Below, piece by piece: positions 24,821-35,260 of a stretch of DNA of 64,000 nucleotides. Both the position numbers and the translations under genes were made by a program. Source of the stretch: Toxonevra muliebris (lineage: Eukaryota > Arthropoda > Insecta > Diptera > Pallopteridae); NCBI GenBank assembly GCA_963691655.1, contig OY829327.1, forward strand, positions 66,414,079-66,478,078. Reading direction: 5' to 3'. The notes under the pieces are model-generated. The model searched no databases. It saw nothing but the letters and a program-made list of their open reading frames with translations, and had not been told where the DNA came from. Position 1 is the stretch's first letter; every line of letters starts with the position of its first letter.

Positions 24821-25417
24821 CCCTCCGTTTGGCACATTGGTCCAGCCAGACCTTTTTCACTTTCAATTGGAATTTTAATATATTTCTGATTGAGCTAGCG
24901 ACTTCAAATATTGTCACTTTTCCTTCATTCATTGTCCATCATATTTAAAAAAAAATGAAGGATTCGAATATTGTTCGGTTTGGCATATGTCGTCTGGTCA
25001 GACCCGCATATATTTTATATGACCAACAACACTCAAAAGTGGACTATGTTTGCTTCAAATGCATTTGATGAATCAATAAGGCAAATACTATTCGCAATTC
25101 ATCACAACATTCCCTCCATTTATAAGCATAATATACTTACGTCAAAATAAAACGTAATAATGAATGAGACAAAAAAATATTTTACCTATTTTCTACTTGA
25201 TATTTTTTTCTTATTTTTACCTGAGTACGTAATTAAACATATGCGAAAGGCCCTAGGGACAATGAACAAACCAAAAACATTTACTTTCATGTTATATAAA
25301 TGCATTTCTATGTCCAAAAACGCAATTTCCTCATATATTTGTATGAAAATACATATGGGTCTGGCCAGACCACATGTGCCAAACCAAAGGTTAGCGAAAC
25401 TTTTGTCAAACCGAGGG
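24821..25417. mobile_element. piggyBac-type MITE at TTAA
   Basis: TTAA (24817..24820) is followed by CCCTCCGTTTGGCACA, and the right end reads TGTCAAACCGAGGG followed by TTAA (25418..25421), so the ends are inverted CCCTCSGTTTG repeats at duplicated TTAA. This is the hallmark of the piggyBac superfamily. A subterminal word TTTGGCACATKKGTCYRGCCAGACC occurs near the left end (24828), again at about 24980 in variant form, and inverted at 25355..25384. At 597 bp it cannot encode a transposase; the 119-codon frame crossing its right end (25160..25519) is incidental. Confidence 0.75.
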
Positions 25418-25929
25418 TTAACAATAAATAATATACATCATATTTTTGTAACAGCGTTTCATAGTAACGATGTCTGTCTAGAATTTGCTACCTTGGAACG
25501 TAATATCCATGCCCTGTGACGGTCTTGTCGTGATAATACTAACCGCCTTTGTTTTCATTTTATTTTCTCATCTGCCATTTTTACACACCCATCTTTAATT
25601 TTCATTAGTCATGCCAAGTTTTCGACTCGGTTAATCAGGATTTCCCAATTAATAAACTTGATTTGTTTGGTTTTCCGCCAATGCTTGTTCATATTTGAGA
25701 TAAAGATTTCAGAGGGTGTTCAAGAGCTCCTTATCACATTTTATTGGAGTCTTTTTATCGACAACCAGACTTTTTATTTACATCTGGATAAGCATATTGA
25801 CCCCATGTAAATAGGGAAACATTAATGATCTTCCATCCGTAATCCGTCACTCAAAAATTTTATATTATGCTGTTTTTAACGAACGAATTTATTTGAGAAG
25901 ACAATAAATGACCATGGGCTCTAAATTCT

Positions 25930-26165
25930 TAATTGTTAATCTACATATTAAAGAATTTAATGGTGTATCTCTGGTAAGATCAACTTTGGAGTATGACTCT
26001 CCAGTTTGGAGCCCTCAGATTGCAATCTGCTCAAAATCAGTTTCTTTTATTTGTGCTAAGAAATTCACGATGGAATCTATCGCAAAATCTCCCTCTTTAT
26101 AAACTGTTGGACTTGCCAACTCTAGAAAGCATGAGAGTAATGTTGAACGGTGGCATGCATTATCC
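25930..26165 (+). pseudogene. Non-LTR retrotransposon RT, C-terminal fragment
   Basis: Two frames joined by a frameshift near 26030 read SLVRSTLEYDSPVWSPQIAI and then FLLFVLRNSRWNLSQ with LPTLESMRVMLN. This matches the segment after the catalytic core in Jockey/I-type reverse transcriptases, where RxxLEYxSxVWxPxxxxxxxRIExVQKxFLxFALR leads into PxYExRLxLLxLxxLExRR. The piece is about 78 residues with no ends, tail or target duplication visible. It is a dead fragment; exact clade not determined. Confidence 0.65.
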
Positions 26166-26447
26166 CGAATAGTTGTGTAAGGTATCCAGTCTCGATTAAA
26201 TTAATCCTTTCAGTGGCAAAACGAACTGCATTTAACTAAAACCAAAGCACATTTGCTGTTCATAATGTTGATTCTGCAATAAAAAAGTTCGGATTCAATA
26301 CTAAGAGATTTCCAAGTCTTTTTTTGTATTTATGACTACCTCTAGAAAAATATTTATTTTTCTTTACTGATCAACCCAAATTTAAAAAAAGTTATGGCAA
26401 TTCATTTAGTTTTCCGATTAATAATGAAATTTTTATAGCGGTGTCTA

Positions 26448-26798
26448 GGGACATGGCATCGGTGCTCCATACATTGAGTACTCGATACTTTTTGTCCGAT
26501 ATTATTATTATTTATTTAATGAATGTTTGCATTTAAAACTTAATCTTTTATATGCGGCAAGTGAACACAAAATAAAAACATTAAACCGATACCCGATACT
26601 TTTTTCTCAATACTTTTGTGTACATTTTTCAAAAAAGAATAAAAATCTTAAATTTATACATAATTTTTACTTTAGACATCGATAGCCGATAATTAGGTAT
26701 CGAGCACATTTATATTGATATTTTTGGGTACCCGGAACTTTTCATTCGTTACTTAAAATGAGTATAGTATCGATACTTTTCACTTGATACTATGTCCC
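26448..26798. mobile_element. TA-flanked MITE with GATACT/TATCGAT interior
   Basis: GGGACATGGCATC at the left and GGGACATAGTATC (complement) at the right are 13-bp inverted ends with two differences, bordered by TA at 26446-26447 and 26799-26800. The interior repeats GATACTTTT, CGATACC and TATCGAT. It abuts the DD37E transposase relic, which may or may not be its source. Confidence 0.55.
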
Positions 26799-26965
26799 TA
26801 ACTAAGATATGTATACGAAAAAAACAGGTCGCAGTAAACATGTTGTATTAATTCAAATATGACAATTACAATAAATATTATTGTTATTAATTAATTTTAT
26901 TAAAAGAATTTTCCGTTTTACATTTCTGCATCATTATTTTTTCAGATTTTTTTACATTACGCAAA

Positions 26966-27904
26966 ATGAGTTCATCGAAATCGAGCACGCGCGATATAAT
27001 TATGCGCAAAAATCAAGATTTTCCACATATGTCACATAAAGACATTGCCAAAAGTTTAAAAATTGCAAAATCTACGGTTACTTTAGTGCTTAAAAACTTT
27101 AGTGAACGACTAACTACCGAAAGGAAAACTGGAAATGGGCGAAAGAAGGGGTACATCTCGGAGGGAAAAGCAAAGAAAGTGAAAAACTTGTTTCAAAGAA
27201 ATCCAGGCCTTTCCATCAGAGATGTTGCTAAAAAAGTCCATATGTCACCCGGATGTGTTCAAAAAGTATGCAGAGTAAAAGGACTTAAGACGTATAAAGT
27301 TCCGCTAGCCCCGAACCGGAATGACAAACAAAATGCAACAGCAAAAACTCGCGCACGAAAGCTGTACGACAAAATTGTACATAATTTTGATTGCATGATC
27401 ATGTGAAACGTACGTCAAAGCAGACTTTTGATGTTGCGCCTAAATTTAAGCTAAAGAAAGTGGACAAGTTTGCGAAAAAATATTTGGTTTGGCAAGCCAT
27501 TTGCCAATGTGGCATAAAGAGTGTAGTTTTTGTCACTAGAAGAGTGCTTACAAAAACGTCTACTGTCAATGGTACGTCTTCACAAGGCTCCTGTCCTCTT
27601 CTGCCGAGATTTAGCAACTTGCTATTACGGCAAAACGGCAATTACGTAGTATAAAGAGAAAGCTGTACAAATTGTTCCAAAAGATGCCAATCCCCCAAAT
27701 TGCCCAGAACTTCGGCCGATAACAAAATATTGGGCTATAATGAAAAAAAAATTGCTAAAAACGAAGCAAGTGGTCAAAAATGAGAAACAGCTGCAGAAAA
27801 AGTGGACTACTGTGTCATCTCAAATATCCTGAAGTGTTGTGCAACGTTTAATGGCTGGAGTTAAGTCAAAGTTGCGATCTTTCGCATACGCACCAATCAA
27901 ATAA
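26966..27904 (+). pseudogene. Tc1/mariner-superfamily transposase with DD37E spacing, broken
   Basis: The ATG at 26966 opens an intact N-terminal half: helix-turn-helix with HKDIAKSLKIAKSTVTLVLK (about residues 24..43), the GRKKG linker, and a second HTH around LSIRDVAKKVHMSPGCVQK. The first catalytic box is damaged: ETYVKADF follows MIM only after a frame change that removes the expected Asp pair. KKYLVWQAICQCGIKS lies in a third frame. The second box reads RDLATCYYGK (27602 on). A stop (TAG) sits 13 residues after that Asp. NPPNCPELRPITKYWA follows, and exactly 37 residues separate the Asp from the Thr that occupies the place of the catalytic Glu. The end is SFAYAPIK then TAA. DD37E spacing is known from the ITmD37E group of mosquitoes and other animals. 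No inverted ends were found. Confidence 0.75.
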
Positions 27905-30900
27905 ATAAAGCTATTATTTTTCTTAAAGTTACTATTACAACCTTTCAATTAATGTGTGAATTTCTGTTTTTGTTTAAAAAACGTTTTTTTCGTATAAGTG
28001 CATGCCTTATTTCCCATATATTGAACAAATCCACTGAAAGACTTAAGTACTTCCCGTACTAATTATGACCAAAATGACCCTTGTCGTTGTTTGCGCAATG
28101 ACTTCAACCACCTGCATGACTTTTATTTATGACTTATCCGATTCTAAATTTTATATAGAAAATTATATTTTGGAATTTTTAAATAAATAACCAGCTACTG
28201 CTTGAAAACCTTTTGGATATTTTACTTCGCCCATCCACGTATCTCGTTACACAGAACAGTCTGAACTGCGTCTATTTCGAATTTTATGAAATTTCGACAT
28301 GGATCATAACTACTACGGGGCATGACATGAGTAATTACCACGGGGTTTCGTCAGTCATTTCACATAGATTTTGATGCGCTTATCACGAGTATCCAAAGTA
28401 AGAATTTTCTTAACAACCCAAGTTTCTAAGAAAACTGTGGTATTAGGGACCAACATTTTGATGACGCAAAACCCTATGGTCTTTACTTATTTTATAATCC
28501 TTGTCCAAATTTCATAAAATTCGAGAACCTCAACTCGAACTGACATGTTCATCTTTATTTTCGAATTCCGTCGTTAATTTCGAATTTGGCAGACCAAAAT
28601 ACAAAGGAAACCTTGGTCTGGCACTATTATTCCTAGTAGATTCTTAGAAGTAAAAAGAGAAAATCCTCTAATGTCCCCCGTTTACGATTCTAGAGAAAAT
28701 CAGTTGAGAAATTTCAATTCCCCATATAGCGTCTTCCAAATGAAATGCGCTAACATTAATTTGGCGATTGAGGTTCGACATGATCGATAACTTTTGTGAA
28801 ATTTATATTTATTAATGACATCTAATTAGATTTACTTATATGCATTAACTGTTTGCAAAATCTTTCTCTCTCTTTCACTCTCTCTTATGTTGAAATTTGA
28901 GAAAGCCAAAATTATTGCTCAATGTCATACGAACATTTGTTTAAATTTTATTCACCTTTATTCTGTATAAATAAATAATGGGTTTTCGAAAATCGTCATA
29001 AAATATCAGGTTGACAATGCCACAACACACAAACAAAAACACATGAAACATATGAAAGTCGTTCAACTTGTTGTATGTGCATAAACCTCAACTTTTCGGC
29101 TCAGGTCAATGATGCGCGTTAACTGAAAATATATTCTGGTTTGTTTACTTATGAACACATTTTTTTTCATGCACTGTACTATGTGTACAGCCATACATAT
29201 TTACGTATATGTATGTGTGTATGCTCATATATACATATACAAAATGAAATGCTGTTTTGTTAATTTTTCTTCATCTATTCTTTTTTGTTTGTTGCTAGTG
29301 AAAAGTGACACTTTTTCCGATGGTTTTGAGCAGTGGCAAAAACCAGAAAAAAACATATTTACTTAGATCGAAAAACGGGCAAAAAAATACGAAGGAAATA
29401 AATATTTGTTATGAAATTGCTTTCTCTAAATCCCAGTACCTAAACTTAAATAGTACGTCATAAATTAATTCGCTACTGCATCACGAGCTATGGTCGATCA
29501 AGTAAGTACCAAATTAGTGGCGAATGTTGTCACTACTTGATGGTTTGATGTCCATATGTTAAAATGTGGTAGCCCATGCTTATTTTATTTCAGCTCATAA
29601 ATTCTTTTACAAAACTTATTTTATTTATACAGTGGTAAACATTTATTTAAATCCAGTTTAATTTGAATAATTTGCATTAACAGAAAAACGTTGAATGTCT
29701 TATTTATACAAATATTCACTAAGTCAGAGGTCTTCAAACTTTTTTCGTCCATGGAGCCCTTTTGGCTGACATTCAATATCGGGGTGTTTAGAGCTCTAAA
29801 AAAAATTTCAATGTATTTTGTACATATTCCCGCGAGGCTGCTGGAAAATTTGGTTGAGCCCCGGAGCTCCATGGAGCACAGTTTGAATGCCAATTTCTGT
29901 AGACTCTGGCTTTGATTTATGTATGTATAAAATATAAAAATCGAATCTTCTTAAACTAGGATATCTAGAAGTTCTGAATAACAATGATTTTATACCCATA
30001 TATTTACGTGATTAATTTATAATTTTGATTTATTTATTATACAACAACAAATAAATCATATGCACTACAGTCCTAGCCATTCACTTTAAAGTTTGAACTT
30101 CAAGTAAATCAAATTCTGAAGCAAACAAAAATAAAATTTTATTAATATTACAACGTTCATTTCATTAAAAATAAAAAATAAAAATAAAAATGTTATGCAG
30201 TTTTAAATAAATATTTTCCACTGTATTTTTCTTTTTAAATAATAAATAAACCAACAAAAACACAAAAAATTCTTTTGATATTTTTTCGAGGCCATCGTGT
30301 CACCAGCAATAACAGCAACAAATGACAAACAATTTACAGCCAAAAACAGACGTTGACAGTAGACGTCAGTCACTCAGTTAGTGTTGGCAATAAAACCATA
30401 TAAATGCAAGGAACAAACAAAAAACAATAACAAACAAAATTTTACTAGTAAGTATGAAAAATACATTAGTGCCCGAAAAATGAACATTATAATGTAATGT
30501 ATCTACCTTATTGTTTTTGTATTGGCCAGTGAATGCTAGAGTTATAAGTCAGACTAGACAAGAGGCCAGTCAAATAAAGAAAATAAACAGTCAGTTAGGC
30601 AGACAGACAATACTTAAATTACAACAAAAAAAAAACCCATGTGTATATGAGTGACGTCTAAGCGATACAACGAAATATGAAAGTAAGTAGTAACAAAATA
30701 TGCATTAAATTTGATATTATTTTATGAAGTAAGTAGTTAGTTTTTGTTGTTGTTTAACATTTAAAAATAAATAGTATGAAATTCAAAATTTAGTTGCGGT
30801 TTCAAACTTTAGAAATGCATATGTACATTACGGTGACTCAAGTTCTATACGAAACAAAAAAACAAAAAGTTGTTGCTACTCTCTTCTAAAAAAGAACCTA

Positions 30901-31197
30901 GGTTTTTTTTATGACCATTCTCAAAATATTTCCGCACTAGCGGTAATTTGATCTTTTAAAAAACGATTTTTATATAGTAAAATCTCTCTTACGATACTTT
31001 ATACAAAATGAATAGGTAGGTATGATTTTTGATACTACAAATTGAGTGGATGACACAAACGCATTTGACTAAACATTACTGCTTTTCTGGTAATTAATTT
31101 ACTCTTTACATTTTTAATTATTTTATTATGAAAGCAAAGCATGAATTAAATGAATTGATTGTTTATTTTTTAATTATTTAAAAAAAAAAATTTCCAG
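27905..31197. other. Noncoding; one 17-bp perfect inverted repeat and a possible hAT remnant
   Basis: 28278..28294 and 28507..28523 are perfect 17-nt inverted copies. 29716..29902 may be a hAT MITE. CT-rich at 28863..28885. No gene recognised. Confidence 0.4.
29716..29902. mobile_element. Possible short hAT-type MITE
   Basis: The start CAGAGGTCTTCAAACT resembles the CAGNGGTTCTCAAACT ends of hAT elements, and CCATGGAGCCC near the left mirrors CTCCATGGAGC near the right (29872). The right terminus CAGAAATTGGCATTCAAACT is only loosely similar, and flanking 8-mers do not match. The two opposed frames over this segment reflect its palindromic nature. Confidence 0.4.
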
Positions 31198-31199
31198 CC

Positions 31200-31325
31200 C
31201 TATCACTAATTCCGACGGAGCCTCCGTCGTAGCTACGAATGAAAAATTCGTATTCTTGATTTCGTCTGAATTATACTGAATTCAAAAATAAAGGAAATGA
31301 ACCCAAACTTTTGACCGGTACTGTA
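31200..31325. mobile_element. Solo Tc1-like terminus with two hairpins
   Basis: The reverse complement from 31323 reads CAGTACCGGTCAAAAGTTTG, much like a Tc1-type terminus, with TA outside (31324-31325). Inward are two hairpins: CGACGGAG/CTCCGTCG with a 1-nt loop (31213..31229) and TACGAAT/ATTCGTA with a 5-nt loop (31234..31252). No partner end was found to the left. Confidence 0.4.
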
Positions 31326-32948
31326 AATAGCTGAATTTCATTTGCATAAATCCAATCAAAAATTCTAAATTTTGTAATATTGAGAAAAAATTTTAGGGCT
31401 ACGGAATAATTTTGCCTCAGAGCCCCCGAAAGTGCTAAGAATTGTCATTTTTCTCTATTTCAACAAGAAACCCTTAGGGCGCATTTTTGAAAACTCATAG
31501 GTGATTCGGTCTCCACCGGGTCTTTTTTTTAGTTTAACTTTACCTAATATTTTCTTCACCTCTTACACATATATATTTCTGTCTAAATCATCGTCAGTTA
31601 CTAGTATTGGCCCATATTGAATATCCAAAAATGACTTAAAATATATTGCAAAATTTGCCTTAGAGAATTCCAAAACGCTCGAACTTTACTTATTTAACAT
31701 ATGTATTCATATGTATATATGAATTCATATTTTGCACTGATAAAATTTCAAGTTATGTGTGCATTTCATATATTATATTATCGTACTATAGAAAAGTAGT
31801 GGTTTTTTAAATCTTTTTTTGGGTTGACCAATCTTACTGCACTCATTGTGGTTTTAAACCCGAATCTGATTATGGTAGCTTTATTGCCACCAGGGTTAAT
31901 TGTAAATTGTTTTTTTGTGATAAAATTCTGTTTGTTTTTTTTTTTGAGAATTATCGCCACAAAATAAGCCTCGAAGATATGCTGATAGTTTACAACAATT
32001 AATTTGTTATTTTACACGCCACTGGCTCTCGTAGGTAGTAGTAGTTGTTTATTTTTAATCTTTATTTCCTATTTTTTACAACGATTTTCAACAAAAAAAC
32101 AACGCGATTTTTTAAAAAAAATTTTGGAAGTCCGCCATTTTGTTATTTTTTAATCAAAATGTTTAAATCTACTACCTGCTAGAATGACAATCCTACAGAA
32201 AAATAATCTATCTAAATTTTTTATTTAAGATGACTTCAAGAACCGAAATCACCAGGGCCCGCCCCACACAATTTTTGTTTACTTCGAACGTAAAAAATAC
32301 TAAAAAATATCGTAAAATAAACATCAAATAATTTTTTTTGTACAGTTAAAGATGTCAGTAAAAACATATAATAAAATTGAAATAATTATATATTATTTTG
32401 TTATAATAAAAAATTCCCGAAATAACCGTAAAAATTAGGCTGGAACACCAGAGTTAATAAAAAGTACCACATTAATTGAAATATATTTTGTATTTTAAAA
32501 ATAGTCTTTGGCCAACTAGATATAATGAGACTCTTAACGTCCGACACACAATTCTTTTGAAAGCATTATATACTATATATTATATACATTTAAATTTCAC
32601 CTTTAAAAAAAAAAAAAAAAATAAGTTTACAATTCTTAATTATTATAAAAGCCATCTTTGAACACAGAATGTACCAAATATTAAAAACATGTACCAATGT
32701 ACCAAACGCAGAAAAATGGAAAAAAATGTACCAGTTTTGGTAGAACCGTGGTGGTAACCGTGCTACTACAGATCATAATATTTGTGTTGCTTTTTTTCCG
32801 CTCACTGGTTATAAGAAATTTGAGCGCTTGATGTAGGGTTTGCTTGGTTCTGGTGAGAAAATTTTTTGTAGAACAGGCATTTATTATAAAGAATATTCCA
32901 GATTTAGAAATTATAAGTATTCTAGTTCACAGGATTTCATTACTAAGG
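31326..32948. other. Noncoding, A+T rich
   Basis: No element ends or genes recognised. The 60-codon minus frame at 31778..31960 has no known motif. Confidence 0.35.
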
Positions 32949-34351
32949 CAGGAGCGGATACAAGGAGGGCGGGGGGAAAAAGGGGAAATTCCCCCCCAAA
33001 AGATTTTAAAACACTTAAAAATTTAATAACTTAAACAGGCAAAAAGGGGAACATAATTAGTTATTGTTGTTTTTAGTTATTACGATTTACTTTCAATTAT
33101 AAGAATAATGAATAATCTTGCTCATTAAACCACTTTCATTCTTTATGGAAATGTGCTGATACCTAAACCAAATAAACCTGAGAACTCAGTGCCCTCATAT
33201 AGACTTATAAGTTTGCTGGCAATATTCTCGAAAATATTCGAAGGAATAGATTGCTAATAATACAATAAAATAAGAATATAGTTCCGAATCACCAATCGTC
33301 ATAAGTACGGTACTCCTGAGCAATATCATCAATATTGTCACTGACTTTCTGGAACGCAAAAAATATTGCTCTGCCATATTTTTGGACATTCAAGAAGTGT
33401 TCAAAAAGTTTGGCATCAAGGGCTGTTATACAAATTAAAGAATTTACTTCCAGCTCCATTTTATTTGGTCTTAAAGTTCTATGTCAAAGTAAATGACGAA
33501 ACATCAGCCAAATGTCAAGTGAAATCCGGAGTACCACAGGGCAGTGTTCTGTTATTCGATTTTTACCTGCGACTTGCCTGAAACTGATGGTGTTACTATA
33601 GCTACTTATCCAGACAACACTGCCATTTTAGCGTCAAATTAATCTCCAACAGAAACTGCTAATCTAGTTCAGAAACAGCTCGACGACGTTCAACAATTGT
33701 TACTTCGTGGATGAGTGCTTGACTGGAGTTCCATCTGTCACAGGTTCGATTCCGAGATGGAGTTAAATTCTTGAAAAATGTCCAAATGGATTGTTCTAAT
33801 AAAATGGATAATTTCGGTGATTTAGTTCTTAAATACGTGACTCAAGTACCAGTTCAACGGATTCTATTCTCAGATAGAGAATTGAATCCACCAAAAACAA
33901 AAAACAAAATTATAGGTTTCGGGTCGATATAAAGAAAATACCAGATGGGAAAGAGAACATTTGAATACAGGGTAGGAATCAGCGACCTTAAATTATTCAT
34001 AAAATTCTACTAATTCTCGACCTATTATAAACTAACCTAAAACCGAAAACTGAATAAATGTATCCTATTGTTATATTTTCCACGATCCTTTACCTTGGAA
34101 ATAGATCATAGAAACTGTGAAATATGCTTTGCTACAAGAACAGGGTTTCCGCTAAATGCGTAACGTACCAGTAAGTTTTCACATGGCCATACCTTTGAAA
34201 TTGTTAGTCATCGAAGAAAAAAACGATACACGATCGAGAGAAAAAAAAACGCTGCAGCCAGCGTTTTGGTTCATATGGAGAATATGTTTTTTTTTTATTT
34301 CCCCTCCCTCCCCCCGCCCCCCAAAAAAAATGTTTCCTGTATCTGCCACTG
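32949..34351. mobile_element. hAT-type element with target duplication
   Basis: The left end CAGGAGCGGATACAAGGAGG and the reverse complement of the right end CAGTGGCAGATACAGG are versions of the common hAT terminus CAGTGGCGGATMCA. Both are followed by a G-rich GGGCGGGGGG block. Outside, ACTAAGG is found on both sides (32942..32948 and 34352..34358), giving 7 of the 8 bases expected for a hAT duplication. A Jockey-type RT relic sits inside, and AATCAGCGACC (33987) is the dispersed signature motif. No hAT transposase is visible. Confidence 0.65.
33150..33713 (+). pseudogene. Jockey-type reverse transcriptase fragment
   Basis: Frames in sequence give KPNKPENSVPSYRLISLLAI, then FLDIQEVF, KVWHQGLLYKLKNLL, VNDETSAKCQVKSGVPQGSV, and LPETDGVTIATYPDNTAILA followed by QKQLDDVQQ. 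These are RT blocks 1 to 6 of Jockey-clade non-LTR retrotransposons. The catalytic YADD box reads YPDN (33607..33618), losing one of the two essential aspartates. Stops lie in the block-1/2 spacer and frameshifts occur near 33400 and 33550. No 5' part, tail or duplication was seen. It lies within the hAT-type element at 32949..34351, so it was probably captured or inserted there. Confidence 0.8.
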
Positions 34352-34705
34352 ACTAAGGGCATACCTTTCGTTGTGTAAACAATTTTCTTTTAATATTATC
34401 TTAATAAAACGGAAATTTTAATATTGGCTGGAGAGTTGGAAAATCTCAATATTGCGAAGAAATGCCAAATGATCAGTTTATGCTAAGTATTTATAATCCT
34501 TGTAGGATTTGTGAAGGCAGCAGCACAAAACCTACGATTTTTTCAATCTATGCAAAACCATTTTTTTTTACGATAAAATATTAAATTTTCTGTTTGAACA
34601 AAAACTATAAATACAAGTAAAAAAAATAATTATAAATCAGAAGCCATGCCTTTTTCTTGTTTCTTATTCATTTATTTCTACTTGTTATTTTTCCATTTAT
34701 TTCAG

Positions 34706-34936
34706 CAATTCCGCATAACAATCAAAAACGAACAAAAACAAAAAAAAAAAAAACAACGTAAAATTAAAGAAACACGACTTTCCAACCACAAATTTCGCCG
34801 AAACATGCAACAATCGGGATTTTTGAGTGCCTCAAGGTATACTTCGCCGCCGATTGTGGCGAATGCTACTGTTATTGTTGATAATAATTGTGGTTTTCAA
34901 CGGCGGCAACAGCAACAACAGCAGAAACAATGGCAA
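34706..34936 (+). CDS. Candidate exon, unknown gene (poly-Q)
   Basis: A pyrimidine-rich tract ending TTTCAG (to 34705) makes a good 3' splice site. An ATG at 34805 (context CGAAACATGCAA) opens 44 codons, beginning MQQSGFLSASRYTSPPIVA and ending in a glutamine-rich stretch. A possible donor CAA|GTAAAC follows at 34937. The coding part is richer in G+C than its surroundings and its codons look ordinary. The frame continues past the donor into low-complexity valine-rich sequence, as intron read-through would. No family is recognised and no partner exon was found. It is on the strand opposite the Glut4EF-like gene, so it would be a nested or overlapping gene. A chance frame is possible. Confidence 0.3.
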
Positions 34937-35260
34937 GTAAACTTCATTGTGTTTTTTGTTGTTGTTGTTTTTTCTGTTATTGAAGTAGCCACCACTAAGT
35001 CAAAATAATTAACAGGCATCAAGTGAAGTCAGTAGCAGCAGAAACATGAATTTTATTGCATTTTATTTAGCAATTCTTGTCGTTCAAAATCGCATTCATC
35101 ATTCGAAATGATGCGATGCAAAATGCGTTAATAACACGCAATTTACTAGCTGTAAATGAATTAAAAACCAACAATTTATTTAGATAAAGTTATAATTTCA
35201 CTTAAAAACGCATCTAAAGATACAAAGATAAAAACGAACGAACATATGTACAATGTACAT

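Noticed and set aside
25160..25519. 119-codon plus-strand frame
   Set aside because: It crosses the right end of the piggyBac-type MITE into flanking DNA, so it cannot be a unit gene of either.
33715..33775. tRNA gene suggested by GGTTCGATTCC
   Set aside because: The B box is perfect but there is no A box or acceptor pairing; it lies in hAT/Jockey debris.
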